21,812 nt of DNA, from assembly GCA_036734545.1 (NCBI GenBank), contig DAIMYJ010000048.1, positions 1-21,812 on the forward strand. Direction: 5' to 3'. Shown one piece after another: positions 15,530 to 21,812 of the stretch. The translations under genes were made by a program, and so were the position numbers. The notes beneath the pieces were generated by a model, which was not told the origin of the DNA, made no database searches, and was given only the letters and a program-made list of their open reading frames with translations. The stretch's first letter is position 1, and each line of letters opens with the position of its first letter. This DNA comes from UBA7236 sp036734545. Its GTDB lineage: Bacteria > Bacteroidota > Bacteroidia > Chitinophagales > BACL12.

Positions 15530-16913
15530 TCGCATCATCACCGGACTGGATATCGGCACCACCAAGATCTGCGCGATCGTGGGCAGGATCAATGACCATG
15601 GCAAGATCGACATACTCGGCATGGGTAAGGCCGATTCTTTTGGCGTGATGCGCGGTGTGGTGGCCAATATCGACAAGACCGTCGAGGCCATCCGCAAAGC
15701 CGTGGCCGAAGCACAGGAGAAGAGTGGGGTAGAGATCCGCGATGTATACGTGGGTATCGCCGGCCAGCATATCAAGAGTCTGCAGCACCGCGACATCCTC
15801 ACCCGTATGGATGCCGAGAGTGAGATCGGCATGGAAGATATCGACCGCATGATCGAGAACATGCACAAACTGGTGCTGCCTCCCGGCGACCGCATCATCC
15901 ATGTGCTGCCTCAGGAATTCATCGTGGATGGTGAACAGGGTATCAAAGACCCTATCGGCATGAGCGGTGTGCGCCTCGAAGCGAATTTCCATATCATCAC
16001 CGGCCAGATCTCTGCCGCACGCAACATCTTCAAGTGTGTGGAGAAGGCAGGCCTCAATGTACTCGACCTCATCCTCGAACCGCTGGCTTCTTCGGCCTCC
16101 GTGCTGAGCGATGAGGAGAAAGAAGCCGGTGTGGCCCTGGTCGACATCGGCGGCGGAACTACCGACATCGCCATCTTCCAGGATGGTATCATCCGTCATA
16201 CAGCCGTTATCCCGCTGGGTGGTAACATCATCACCGAAGACATCAAGGAAGGCTGCATGATCATGCGCAACCAGGCCGAGATCCTCAAAGTGAAATTCGG
16301 ATCGGCACTGGCCACTGAAACAGAAGAGAATGAGATCATCTCCATCAGCGGACTCAAAGGCCGTGAACCGAAAGAGATCAAGGTGGAGAACCTCGCCCGC
16401 ATCATCCAGGCCCGTATGGAGGAGATTCTGGAGCATGTGTATTACGAGATCAAGTTATCCGGCTATCACAAGAAACTGATCGGCGGCATCGTCGTGACCG
16501 GCGGCGGCGCTCAGCTGAAACACCTTGTGCAACTGGTGTCCTATATCACCGGTATGGATGCACGCATCGGATTCCCGACGGAATACCTCGGTAAATCTAC
16601 CGTGGAAGATATCCGCCACCCGATGTATGCCACTGCTGTGGGCCTTATCCTGAAAGGGCATGAGGACCGCAAATACCGTGAACAGGCGGCAGAGGAAATG
16701 ACCACCCGCAGGGAGGAAATGCCCGTGCAGGAGATCCATACCCCGCAGGTTCAGGAGCAGGAGAACCACGCCGTGGAAATGCAGGAAGCAGACCACACCG
16801 ATGTGGAGACCGAGAAGCCGGAAAAGAAGAACACCAAACCCGGATGGATCACCAGCGTGCTGAACTCCACCCGGCGATGGTTCGAGGAAGACGATGTGTC
16901 TGACTTCAAGTAA
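15516..16913 (+). CDS. ftsA: Division protein FtsA (actin-like membrane tether)
   Basis: Actin-fold ATPase that anchors FtsZ filaments to the membrane. Starting at the ATG at 15516 gives 465 residues. ATP-binding motifs are GLDIGTTK (10-17, phosphate 1), VDIGGGTTDIAIF (209-221, phosphate 2) and GGIVVTGGGAQLKHL (323-337, adenosine); the 1C/SHS2 domain with VGIAGQHI lies between. A Glu/Gln-rich linker (about 388-440) leads to a C-terminal segment GWITSVLNSTRRWFEED (443-459) that fits the amphipathic membrane-targeting helix. A GTG six codons upstream (15498) is possible, but it lies inside ftsQ and places MNKKSA before the ATG. The gene overlaps ftsQ by 14 bases and is 39 bases from ftsZ. Confidence 0.97.
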   Translation: MNNSNRIITGLDIGTTKICAIVGRINDHGKIDILGMGKADSFGVMRGVVANIDKTVEAIRKAVAEAQEKSGVEIRDVYVGIAGQHIKSLQHRDILTRMDAESEIGMEDIDRMIENMHKLVLPPGDRIIHVLPQEFIVDGEQGIKDPIGMSGVRLEANFHIITGQISAARNIFKCVEKAGLNVLDLILEPLASSASVLSDEEKEAGVALVDIGGGTTDIAIFQDGIIRHTAVIPLGGNIITEDIKEGCMIMRNQAEILKVKFGSALATETEENEIISISGLKGREPKEIKVENLARIIQARMEEILEHVYYEIKLSGYHKKLIGGIVVTGGGAQLKHLVQLVSYITGMDARIGFPTEYLGKSTVEDIRHPMYATAVGLILKGHEDRKYREQAAEEMTTRREEMPVQEIHTPQVQEQENHAVEMQEADHTDVETEKPEKKNTKPGWITSVLNSTRRWFEEDDVSDFK

Positions 16914-16952
16914 ACCAACATTGACCACACACCTAATTACGAAACAAGCGCT

Positions 16953-18845
16953 ATGTATTTCGATATTCCAAAAGAACAGTCCTCGATCATCAAGGTGATC
17001 GGTGTTGGCGGCGGAGGCTCCAATGCCGTGAACCACATGTTCCTGCAGGGCATCAAAGACGTGAATTTTGTGATCTGCAACACAGATCAGCAGGCACTCG
17101 AGATGAGCCCCGTGCCGAACAAGATACAGCTCGGCCCCACGCTGACCAAAGGCCGCGGCGCAGGTTCCCACCCCAGCGTTGGCCAGCAGGCTACGATGGA
17201 AAGCATGCAGGAGATCAAAGCCATCCTCGAGAAAAATACCGAGATGGTATTCATCACCGCAGGCATGGGCGGCGGCACCGGCACCGGCGGCGCACCCGTG
17301 ATCGCCAAACTGGCCAAAGACATGGGCATCCTCACCATCGGCATCGTGACCGTGCCGTTCGGATTCGAAGGGAAACGCCGTAAGTCACAGGCCGTTGACG
17401 GACTGGAAACACTGAAACATTACGTGGATGCGATCCTTGTGATCAGCAATGATAAGCTGCGCGATATGTGCGGCAACCTGGCCTGGAATGAGGCGTTCGC
17501 GCATGCGGATGATGTGCTCGCTACTGCCGCTAAAGGTATCGCCGAGATCATCACCGTACCGGGTTATGTGAACGTTGACTTTGAGGACGTGAAAACAGTT
17601 CTCCGTGGCAGCGGACTTGCTATCATGGGATCTGCTAAGGCATCCGGAGAAGATCGCGCACTCGCCGCCGTGAAGGCCGCATTGGAATCACCGCTCCTCA
17701 GCGACAGCGATATCACCGGTGCACGCAGCATACTGCTGAATATCACCAGTGGCACCATGCCGGTGCTGATGGATGAGATCGCCATGATCACCGAATTCGT
17801 GCAGGAAGCCGCAGGTAATGATTGTGATATCATCTGGGGTAACTGTAATGATGAACTGCTGGGCGATCAGATCATGGTCACCGTGATCGCTACCGGTTTC
17901 GAAACAGAGGAACAACGCGCTATCCGCCTGAAAAGTACACAGGTGAAAGTGACCCATATCGATACCAGCGCGATGCTGCAAAAAAAGTCACCGATCGTAG
18001 AGGAAAAGAAGATGGAGGAACCTTCCATCGCTGAAGCTGAGGCGACCATTACGATCAAGAAGGAGGAGCCGAAGCATGAAGTGAAGGTGGAAGAGGAAAA
18101 ACCGGTGATGAAGATCGAACTGAAAGCTGACGACAAAAAGCCGAAGAAGGAACAACCGGATGCGGCGCAGTTCAGCTTTGATTTCGGACTGTTCGCTCAA
18201 ACACTCAATACTGATACCGAAGAGAAACAGGATGAACCGGTGATCGAACTGAAAAAGATCGAACCCGAACCGATCGCCGAACTGCCTGTAGAAGAACCGG
18301 AAAGTAAGGAAGAGGTCATGTCGCCGGTGGAAATGCACATGCGCCCGACCTTCCAGATAGAACCCGTGCAGGATGCGCAGCAGGAAGAACCGGAAGCACC
18401 GGTGATGGAAGAGCCTGTGCTCGAAGAACCTGTGCGCGAAGAGCCGGTGATCGAACTGAAGAAACCATCGATCACTTTTGTGCAGGAGCAGGAACAGGAG
18501 GAGGAAAAACAGGAAGAAGAATTCATCGTACGCCGCGAAGAGGTGCGCACCACCACCATGCATCGCCAGGAGTCGACCACCTTCATCACCAACGATGATA
18601 AGATACAGGTGGTGAACAATGCCGGCAACGACCGCATAAGCCGCCTCAAAAGCATGAGCATGAAACTCAGCGGCGGCAATCTGGATGAGATCGAAAAGGT
18701 GCCTGCTTACATGCGCCGCAACATTGAACTCGAAGAAACGCCTAACGCACGCGAGATCAATGTGTCGAAGTACAACATCGTGGAAGGAGAGAACGGACCC
18801 GAATTGAAGAAGAACAATTCATTCCTGCACGATAACGTGGATTGA
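16953..18845 (+). CDS. ftsZ: Division GTPase FtsZ with very long C-terminal linker
   Basis: Tubulin-like GTPase forming the division ring. GTP-binding core: GVGGGGSNAV (17-26), the tubulin signature GMGGGTGTGGAP (104-115), and the T7 catalytic loop NVDFEDV with N207, D209 and D212, numbering as in E. coli. After the core ends (about 325) comes a linker of roughly 250 residues dominated by Glu, Pro, Lys and Val, with recurring EEPV and VIELKK units. The conserved C-terminal peptide VPAYMRRN (583-590) follows, then a further 40 residues ending NNSFLHDNVD, a form I associate with Bacteroidota. At 630 residues it is far longer than the usual 380-ish. It is the last gene of the cluster and is followed by a strong terminator. 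Confidence 0.97.
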   Translation: MYFDIPKEQSSIIKVIGVGGGGSNAVNHMFLQGIKDVNFVICNTDQQALEMSPVPNKIQLGPTLTKGRGAGSHPSVGQQATMESMQEIKAILEKNTEMVFITAGMGGGTGTGGAPVIAKLAKDMGILTIGIVTVPFGFEGKRRKSQAVDGLETLKHYVDAILVISNDKLRDMCGNLAWNEAFAHADDVLATAAKGIAEIITVPGYVNVDFEDVKTVLRGSGLAIMGSAKASGEDRALAAVKAALESPLLSDSDITGARSILLNITSGTMPVLMDEIAMITEFVQEAAGNDCDIIWGNCNDELLGDQIMVTVIATGFETEEQRAIRLKSTQVKVTHIDTSAMLQKKSPIVEEKKMEEPSIAEAEATITIKKEEPKHEVKVEEEKPVMKIELKADDKKPKKEQPDAAQFSFDFGLFAQTLNTDTEEKQDEPVIELKKIEPEPIAELPVEEPESKEEVMSPVEMHMRPTFQIEPVQDAQQEEPEAPVMEEPVLEEPVREEPVIELKKPSITFVQEQEQEEEKQEEEFIVRREEVRTTTMHRQESTTFITNDDKIQVVNNAGNDRISRLKSMSMKLSGGNLDEIEKVPAYMRRNIELEETPNAREINVSKYNIVEGENGPELKKNNSFLHDNVD

Positions 18846-18866
18846 TATCGTATCATCACCATATGC

Positions 18867-18901
18867 AAAGAGGCTGTCTCTATAAGACAGCCTCTTTTTT
18901 T
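18867..18901 (+). terminator. Rho-independent terminator closing the dcw cluster
   Basis: AAAGAGGCTGTCT (18867-18879) pairs perfectly over 13 bp with AGACAGCCTCTTT (18885-18897) around a CTATA loop; a run of seven T (18895-18901) ends it. It starts 21 bases after the ftsZ stop and lies between convergent genes; reading leftward it is followed only by TTT, so termination of the minus-strand hydrolase transcript here would be weaker. Confidence 0.92.
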
Positions 18902-18970
18902 ATCATTTTACTGATAGGTCAATGCTGCGTGCGCATCTGCAGTGATATGCGCGAGTGCCCGGGTTTCCCG

Positions 18971-19026
18971 CGGATCGCGCAGATGTACGCAGAAAAATGC
19001 AACTACCTTACTGCAAAGATCTGCGG
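18971..19026. repeat. CGCAGA-type degenerate intergenic repeat with inverted arm
   Basis: GCGCAGAT (18977-18984) and CGCAGAAAAA (18989-18998) form a direct repeat about 11 bases apart, and ATCTGCG (19019-19025) is the inverse of CGCAGAT (18978-18984). Comparable CGCAGATTT / ATCTGCG strings are, as I recall, frequent between Bacteroidota genes. The element occupies the middle of the 150-base space between the ftsZ terminator and the end of the hydrolase gene; nothing else is seen there. Confidence 0.4.
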
Positions 19027-19054
19027 GAGAAGATCAGCAGCGTATAGGCATGCA

Positions 19055-19930
19055 TTATCGGCTATGCACTTTGCTTAGGAACTGTGCTATAGATGCAGAA
19101 GCCAGCGCGCCTTTTTCTTCGAGTACAAAATGACCGGCGTCTGGATACTCCACGACCTCTGCCTTTGGGAAATACGCAGTGAGTTTGCTCAGATATTTTT
19201 CCGTGACGAAATTATCCTTCATGCCCCACAGGATCAGCGCAGGTTTGTTGCTGAGCGTGGAAGTGGCCCTGCCCGCCTGCGCAAACCATTCCTGATCACG
19301 CAACAACGAACGCGCAAAGCCGATGGTGCCCTGTCTTTCCGACGCTTTGCCGAAGGGTCGCAGATAGTGCTGATGAATATCCTTCGTGAGCCGCGAACGT
19401 TCACCAAATGCAGCCGGCAGAATATACCTGGCAGAGAAATTGAAATACTTATACAGCAGCGGCAGCAGCGGACTACCCAATATAGACTTCATGCGTTTGA
19501 ACTCGGGTTCTTCCTCCACACTGAAGCACCAGGTATTCGCCATTATGAGGCCATCGATGCGATCAGGCATTTCTGCGGCAACAGACAAGCCGATGGGCCC
19601 GCCGAAATCATGCGCCAGGAGTGTGAAATGCTGTAATTGCAAATGATCGATCAGTGCACGCAGATTCCGTTTGTGCTGATCGAGCGTATAGGAGTAACCG
19701 GCAGGTTTATCTGACAATCCGAAACCCATGTGATCGATGGCAACACAGCGGTAGCGGTCCGACAGGGCGCGTATCACATCGCGGAATTCGAAACTCCAGG
19801 ACGGTGTGCCGTGTACAAAGAGGATGACAGGGCCTTGACCTTCATCAATATAATGCAGTTTGCCGCCGTCCGTGTCGAGGGCATGAAAGGCAAACGGATA
19901 CATTCGGGTGTCTAACCAGGATGGGTTCAT
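19055..19930 (-). CDS. Alpha/beta hydrolase, haloalkane dehalogenase-like (Asp nucleophile)
   Basis: The 291-residue product has the alpha/beta hydrolase core: oxyanion-side motif VHGTPSWSFEFR (39-50), nucleophile elbow AHDFGGPIG (106-114) with Asp108 as nucleophile, acid Asp239 in WGMKDNF (235-241) and His267 in DAGHFVLEE (264-272). An Asp nucleophile is typical of haloalkane dehalogenases and epoxide hydrolases rather than esterases, and HGxPSWS recalls the dehalogenase subfamily. However, dehalogenases usually have Trp right after the nucleophile for halide binding and this protein has Phe109, so the substrate is uncertain. There is no signal peptide, so it is probably cytoplasmic. The start codon overlaps the tetR stop (ATGA on the minus strand), so both are one transcript and the hydrolase is probably induced by the TetR ligand. 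Confidence 0.88.
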   Translation of the reverse strand: MNPSWLDTRMYPFAFHALDTDGGKLHYIDEGQGPVILFVHGTPSWSFEFRDVIRALSDRYRCVAIDHMGFGLSDKPAGYSYTLDQHKRNLRALIDHLQLQHFTLLAHDFGGPIGLSVAAEMPDRIDGLIMANTWCFSVEEEPEFKRMKSILGSPLLPLLYKYFNFSARYILPAAFGERSRLTKDIHQHYLRPFGKASERQGTIGFARSLLRDQEWFAQAGRATSTLSNKPALILWGMKDNFVTEKYLSKLTAYFPKAEVVEYPDAGHFVLEEKGALASASIAQFLSKVHSR

Positions 19931-20466
19931 AGTATATATTTTTGAAATAATGCTTTCTGCATTTTGTGGAGACTGAACTGCTGCGGATCGGCCAGATATA
20001 AGCCTACCAGTCCGTCGATATGCGCAAAGAACAACCGCGCTTCTTCTGTGGGGCGCGCATAACCCAGTTTGCGGAAATTGGCGGCCAGTGTTTTCAGTAT
20101 ACTGTCCTGCGCCGAACGAAAGGCCGTCCCCAGCTGTGTGCGTACGCTCTGCTGCAGACGTATGCTGTGAAACAACCGCCAGTATTCGGCGTGTTCCTCC
20201 ACGGTATCGAAAGTGGCCATGATATGCCGGCGCAGCGCGTCCTGCGGTGTTTTGCTGTCGCCATACGCCGCCATCGTATGCTGAATATCCGACAGCCCTT
20301 CCATGAGTATAGCTTCCAGCAGTTCTTCCTTCGAACGGTAATAATTATACATCAGTCCCTGCGATACCTGCGCCTTTTTAGCGATCATGGCGATGGAGGT
20401 ATGGCCATATCCCTGTTCGGCGAACAGGTGCAGGGCCGTGCGGGTGATATGGTCTTTTTTGTTCAT
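19927..20466 (-). CDS. TetR-family transcriptional repressor
   Basis: The 179-residue product has the TetR N-terminal domain: ITRTALHLFAEQGYGHTS (7-24), then the helix-turn-helix SIAMIAKKAQVSQGLMYNYY (24-43) and FKSKEEL-like YRSKEELLEAIL (43-54). The C-terminal ligand-binding part is not conserved enough to name a ligand. It is the first gene of a minus-strand pair and its stop is interlocked with the hydrolase start. A perfect palindrome lies two bases upstream of its ATG, next to a strong promoter, which points to autorepression relieved by a small molecule, perhaps a hydrolase substrate. Confidence 0.93.
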   Translation of the reverse strand: MNKKDHITRTALHLFAEQGYGHTSIAMIAKKAQVSQGLMYNYYRSKEELLEAILMEGLSDIQHTMAAYGDSKTPQDALRRHIMATFDTVEEHAEYWRLFHSIRLQQSVRTQLGTAFRSAQDSILKTLAANFRKLGYARPTEEARLFFAHIDGLVGLYLADPQQFSLHKMQKALFQKYIL

Positions 20467-20468
20467 AT

Positions 20469-20484
20469 GAATGAACGTTCATTC
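20469..20484 (-). promoter_or_regulatory. TetR operator palindrome GAATGAACGTTCATTC
   Basis: A perfect 16-bp palindrome, GAATGAAC followed by GTTCATTC, centred at 20476/20477. It ends two bases before the tetR start codon and begins one base downstream of the -7 element at 20486-20493, so it covers the expected transcription start. The sequence has the look of known TetR-family operators (a TGAAC-type half site). Binding here would block the tetR-hydrolase promoter directly. Confidence 0.85.
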
Positions 20485-20485
20485 G

Positions 20486-20517
20486 CAAAGCTAAGACCTC
20501 CTGTGGATAATACCAAA
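20486..20517 (-). promoter_or_regulatory. Bacteroidota-type promoter of the tetR-hydrolase operon
   Basis: On the minus strand, TTTG (plus 20514-20517) is followed after exactly 20 bases by TAGCTTTG (plus 20486-20493), a perfect match to the -33 TTTG / -7 TAnnTTTG consensus of Bacteroidota primary sigma factors. Transcription would start near 20480, inside the operator, leaving a leader of about 15 bases. An AGGAGGT string (plus 20496-20502) lies in the spacer and would not be transcribed. Confidence 0.72.
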
Positions 20518-20537
20518 TGTTGCCCCGCGCGATTGTG

Positions 20538-20545
20538 TATTTTTG
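20538..20545 (+). promoter_or_regulatory. -7 element of the formimidoylglutamase promoter
   Basis: TATTTTTG fits TAnnTTTG at every fixed position and ends four bases before the ATG at 20550. With the usual distance the transcript would begin at or beside that ATG, giving a leaderless mRNA. A -33 candidate, TTG at 20520-20522, is a few bases nearer than ideal and neighbours the -33 of the divergent tetR promoter. Confidence 0.5.
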
Positions 20546-20549
20546 AGGT

Positions 20550-21581
20550 ATGGTTCATCTGGAGATTTACGCCCAGGACGAGATCCTGCGGCGCACCAAG
20601 CGCAGGCACGGCGAGGTTAAGATCGGCGAAAGGGTGGCTACCGTGCAGGATACGGAAAATTGGGAGCAAGGTCTCAAGGCGTCGACCGCAAGGTTCGTGG
20701 TGATGGGTATCCCGGAAGATATCGGTGTGCGCGCCAATTACGGCAGAGGCGGCGCATATGCGGCCTGGAAGCCGAGCCTGGATTTTCTCATCAATATGCA
20801 GAGTAACGATTTCCTCCGCGGCGATGAAATGCTGGTGCTGGGTCATGTGCGGTGTGGCGACCTGATGGCGGAAGCGGATAAACTGAATTACAAACTGGAA
20901 AGTGATATACATACCGCGCGCGAGCTGGTGAGCGAGGTGGATGCCCGTGTGCAGGGCATCATTCAGGCGGTAGTGACGGCCGGTAAGATACCTATCGTGG
21001 TGGGTGGCGGTCACAACAATGCGTATCCCCTGATCTCCGGTAGTCATGCGGCATTACAAAAGGATATACATGTGATCAACTGCGATCCGCACAGCGATAT
21101 GCGTCCGCTGCAGGGCAGGCATAGCGGCAACGGTTTTCATTATGCGTGGGAAGCGGGTTATCTGCAGAAATATGCAGTGTTCGGATTGCATGAATCGTAT
21201 AACATTTATTCGGCACTGGAGTTGTTTCGCGCGCATCCTGACCGCCTTACGTTTGAATCGTATGATGATATTTTCGTACGCGAGTCGATACACTATTTTG
21301 ATGCGTTGAAGCGCTGTATGGATTTTGTGTCGGGTGCACCGTGCGGGATCGAGATCGACCTGGATTCGATACAGAATGTGCCGGTGAGTGCGCGCACGCC
21401 GTCAGGTATGCTGCCGGTTGATGTGCGCCGCTTCGTGTGGCACTGTGCCGAGAACCTGCCTGCCGCCTACCTCCACATCGCTGAAGGCGCCCCCGTACTC
21501 GCCCATAAGCAGGTGGATAATAAAACGGGCAAACTCGTAGCTTACCTGATCACGGATTTTGTGAAGGGGATGAATGGGTGA
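20550..21581 (+). CDS. hutG: Formimidoylglutamase-like ureohydrolase (arginase superfamily)
   Basis: Binuclear manganese hydrolase of the arginase/agmatinase/formiminoglutamase superfamily. The 343 residues conserve all six expected metal ligands: His155 in GGGHNN (152-157), Asp179, His181 and Asp183 in NCDPHSDMR (177-185), and Asp270 and Asp272 in GIEIDLD (266-272). PEDIGVRANYG (55-65), GRHSGNGF (189-196) and TPSGM are further blocks I associate with a Bacteroidota subgroup annotated as formimidoylglutamase, the enzyme releasing formamide from N-formiminoglutamate in histidine breakdown. No other hut gene is present, so the substrate is inferred and another guanidino compound is possible. 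The ATG gives the N-terminus usual for this subgroup. It is divergent from tetR with 83 bases between the starts. The stop falls inside an 8-bp tandem repeat. Confidence 0.85.
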   Translation: MVHLEIYAQDEILRRTKRRHGEVKIGERVATVQDTENWEQGLKASTARFVVMGIPEDIGVRANYGRGGAYAAWKPSLDFLINMQSNDFLRGDEMLVLGHVRCGDLMAEADKLNYKLESDIHTARELVSEVDARVQGIIQAVVTAGKIPIVVGGGHNNAYPLISGSHAALQKDIHVINCDPHSDMRPLQGRHSGNGFHYAWEAGYLQKYAVFGLHESYNIYSALELFRAHPDRLTFESYDDIFVRESIHYFDALKRCMDFVSGAPCGIEIDLDSIQNVPVSARTPSGMLPVDVRRFVWHCAENLPAAYLHIAEGAPVLAHKQVDNKTGKLVAYLITDFVKGMNG

Positions 21582-21606
21582 GTGGGTGAGTGGGTCAGTG
21601 GGTGAG
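21575..21606 (+). repeat. Four 8-bp TGGGTGAG tandem units overlapping the hutG stop
   Basis: Units start at 21575, 21583, 21591 and 21599; only the third differs (TGGGTCAG). A partial copy, TGTGGG, follows. The stop codon TGA (21579-21581) is part of the first unit, so unit number changes would not alter the protein. On the other strand it reads CTCACCCA repeats. It may be an unstable microsatellite-like tract. Confidence 0.9.
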
Positions 21607-21776
21607 TGTGGGATTTGGAAATTACTTTCTTGTTTGGAATGATCCATCCATTATACCATGGGGGTAATAGAATTTGGCCTTCGTATAATATTTCAGGTTG
21701 TTTATTGGCTTCATTCATTCGAGGCCGTAAAGGCGGGAAGACGGGAAGCTGTGGTGTCGCCTAAATGCACAATAAA

Positions 21777-21799
21777 CAAGGGACGCATTGCGTCCATTG
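21777..21799. repeat. Palindrome at the right edge (ACGCATTGCGT core)
   Basis: GGACGC (21781-21786), loop ATT, GCGTCC (21790-21795) form a 6-bp stem; CAA and TTG extend it across one G/A mismatch (21777-21780 with 21796-21799). There is no T-run. It resembles a GGGACGCATTGCGTCC-type dispersed intergenic repeat I recall from several phyla. The surrounding 21607-21812 shows no credible gene; it has not ended at the window edge. Confidence 0.55.
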
Positions 21800-21812
21800 C
21801 AAATTGTCTCGC

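Noticed and set aside
15510..16436. Long minus-strand open frame (308 codons) inside ftsA
   Set aside because: It lies entirely antisense to ftsA, which is clearly coding, and its His/Asp-rich product is typical of a codon-bias shadow.
17988..18563. Minus-strand open frame rich in Phe, Leu and His opposite the FtsZ linker
   Set aside because: It is the mirror of Glu/Lys-rich codons in the linker; no domain, and hydrophobicity is a by-product of that composition.
18842..19078. Short plus-strand open frame after ftsZ (78 codons)
   Set aside because: It runs through the terminator hairpin and the intergenic repeat, and its product is not recognisable; most likely chance.
20496..20502. Perfect AGGAGGT Shine-Dalgarno-like string on the minus strand
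   Set aside because: It falls inside the promoter spacer about 30 bases from the tetR ATG and would not be in the transcript.
20020..20703. Plus-strand open frame (227 codons) across tetR and the divergent promoters
   Set aside because: It is antisense to the helix-turn-helix gene and crosses the operator and both promoters, then overlaps the ureohydrolase in the wrong frame.

Overview
The window is a contiguous piece of a Bacteroidota chromosome, most likely from the Chitinophagales/Chitinophagaceae side. The evidence is the compact mraZ-to-ftsZ order without murF or ddl, a MraY with a large periplasmic insert, an FtsZ with a very long acidic linker ending in a P-AYMRRN-type peptide plus a further tail, a ComEC whose C-terminal beta-lactamase-like domain is degenerate, few Shine-Dalgarno sequences, and promoter elements of the TAnnTTTG type. 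The genus assignment is inference.

Layout. 39-1235 carries pgk (glycolysis), followed by two hairpins and a strong UUCG-loop terminator. 1382-3511 is a comEC-type DNA-uptake channel gene. From about 3679 to 18901 lies one uninterrupted plus-strand division and cell wall (dcw) cluster: a putative MraZ operator array, then mraZ, rsmH, ftsL, ftsI (split by a 100-N assembly gap that removes the transpeptidase core), murE, mraY, murD, ftsW, murG, murC, ftsQ, ftsA, ftsZ, closed by a 13-bp-stem terminator. Many joints are stop/start overlaps (ATGA or TAATG types) or short overlaps, so translational coupling across the operon is likely. Together the genes convert UDP-MurNAc to lipid II (MurC, MurD, MurE, MraY, MurG), polymerise and crosslink it at the septum (FtsW, FtsI) and organise the division ring (FtsZ, FtsA, FtsQ, FtsL). 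MurF and Ddl must be encoded elsewhere.

19055-20466 is a minus-strand two-gene operon: a TetR-family repressor translationally coupled to an alpha/beta hydrolase with an Asp nucleophile. A perfect 16-bp palindrome sits directly between a textbook Bacteroidota promoter and the tetR start, so autoregulation is very likely. Divergently, 20550-21581 encodes a formimidoylglutamase-like ureohydrolase whose -7 element lies so close to the ATG that the mRNA may be leaderless.

Short-period degenerate tandem repeats sit in several intergenic spots (1-38, 12240-12274, 18971-19026, 21575-21606), plus a palindrome at the right end. These are the least explained elements. I found no tRNA, rRNA, CRISPR array, insertion sequence or defence system. 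Most of the window is ordinary housekeeping sequence; the most testable new points are the MraZ-box array, the compact tetR operator-promoter and the repeat families.
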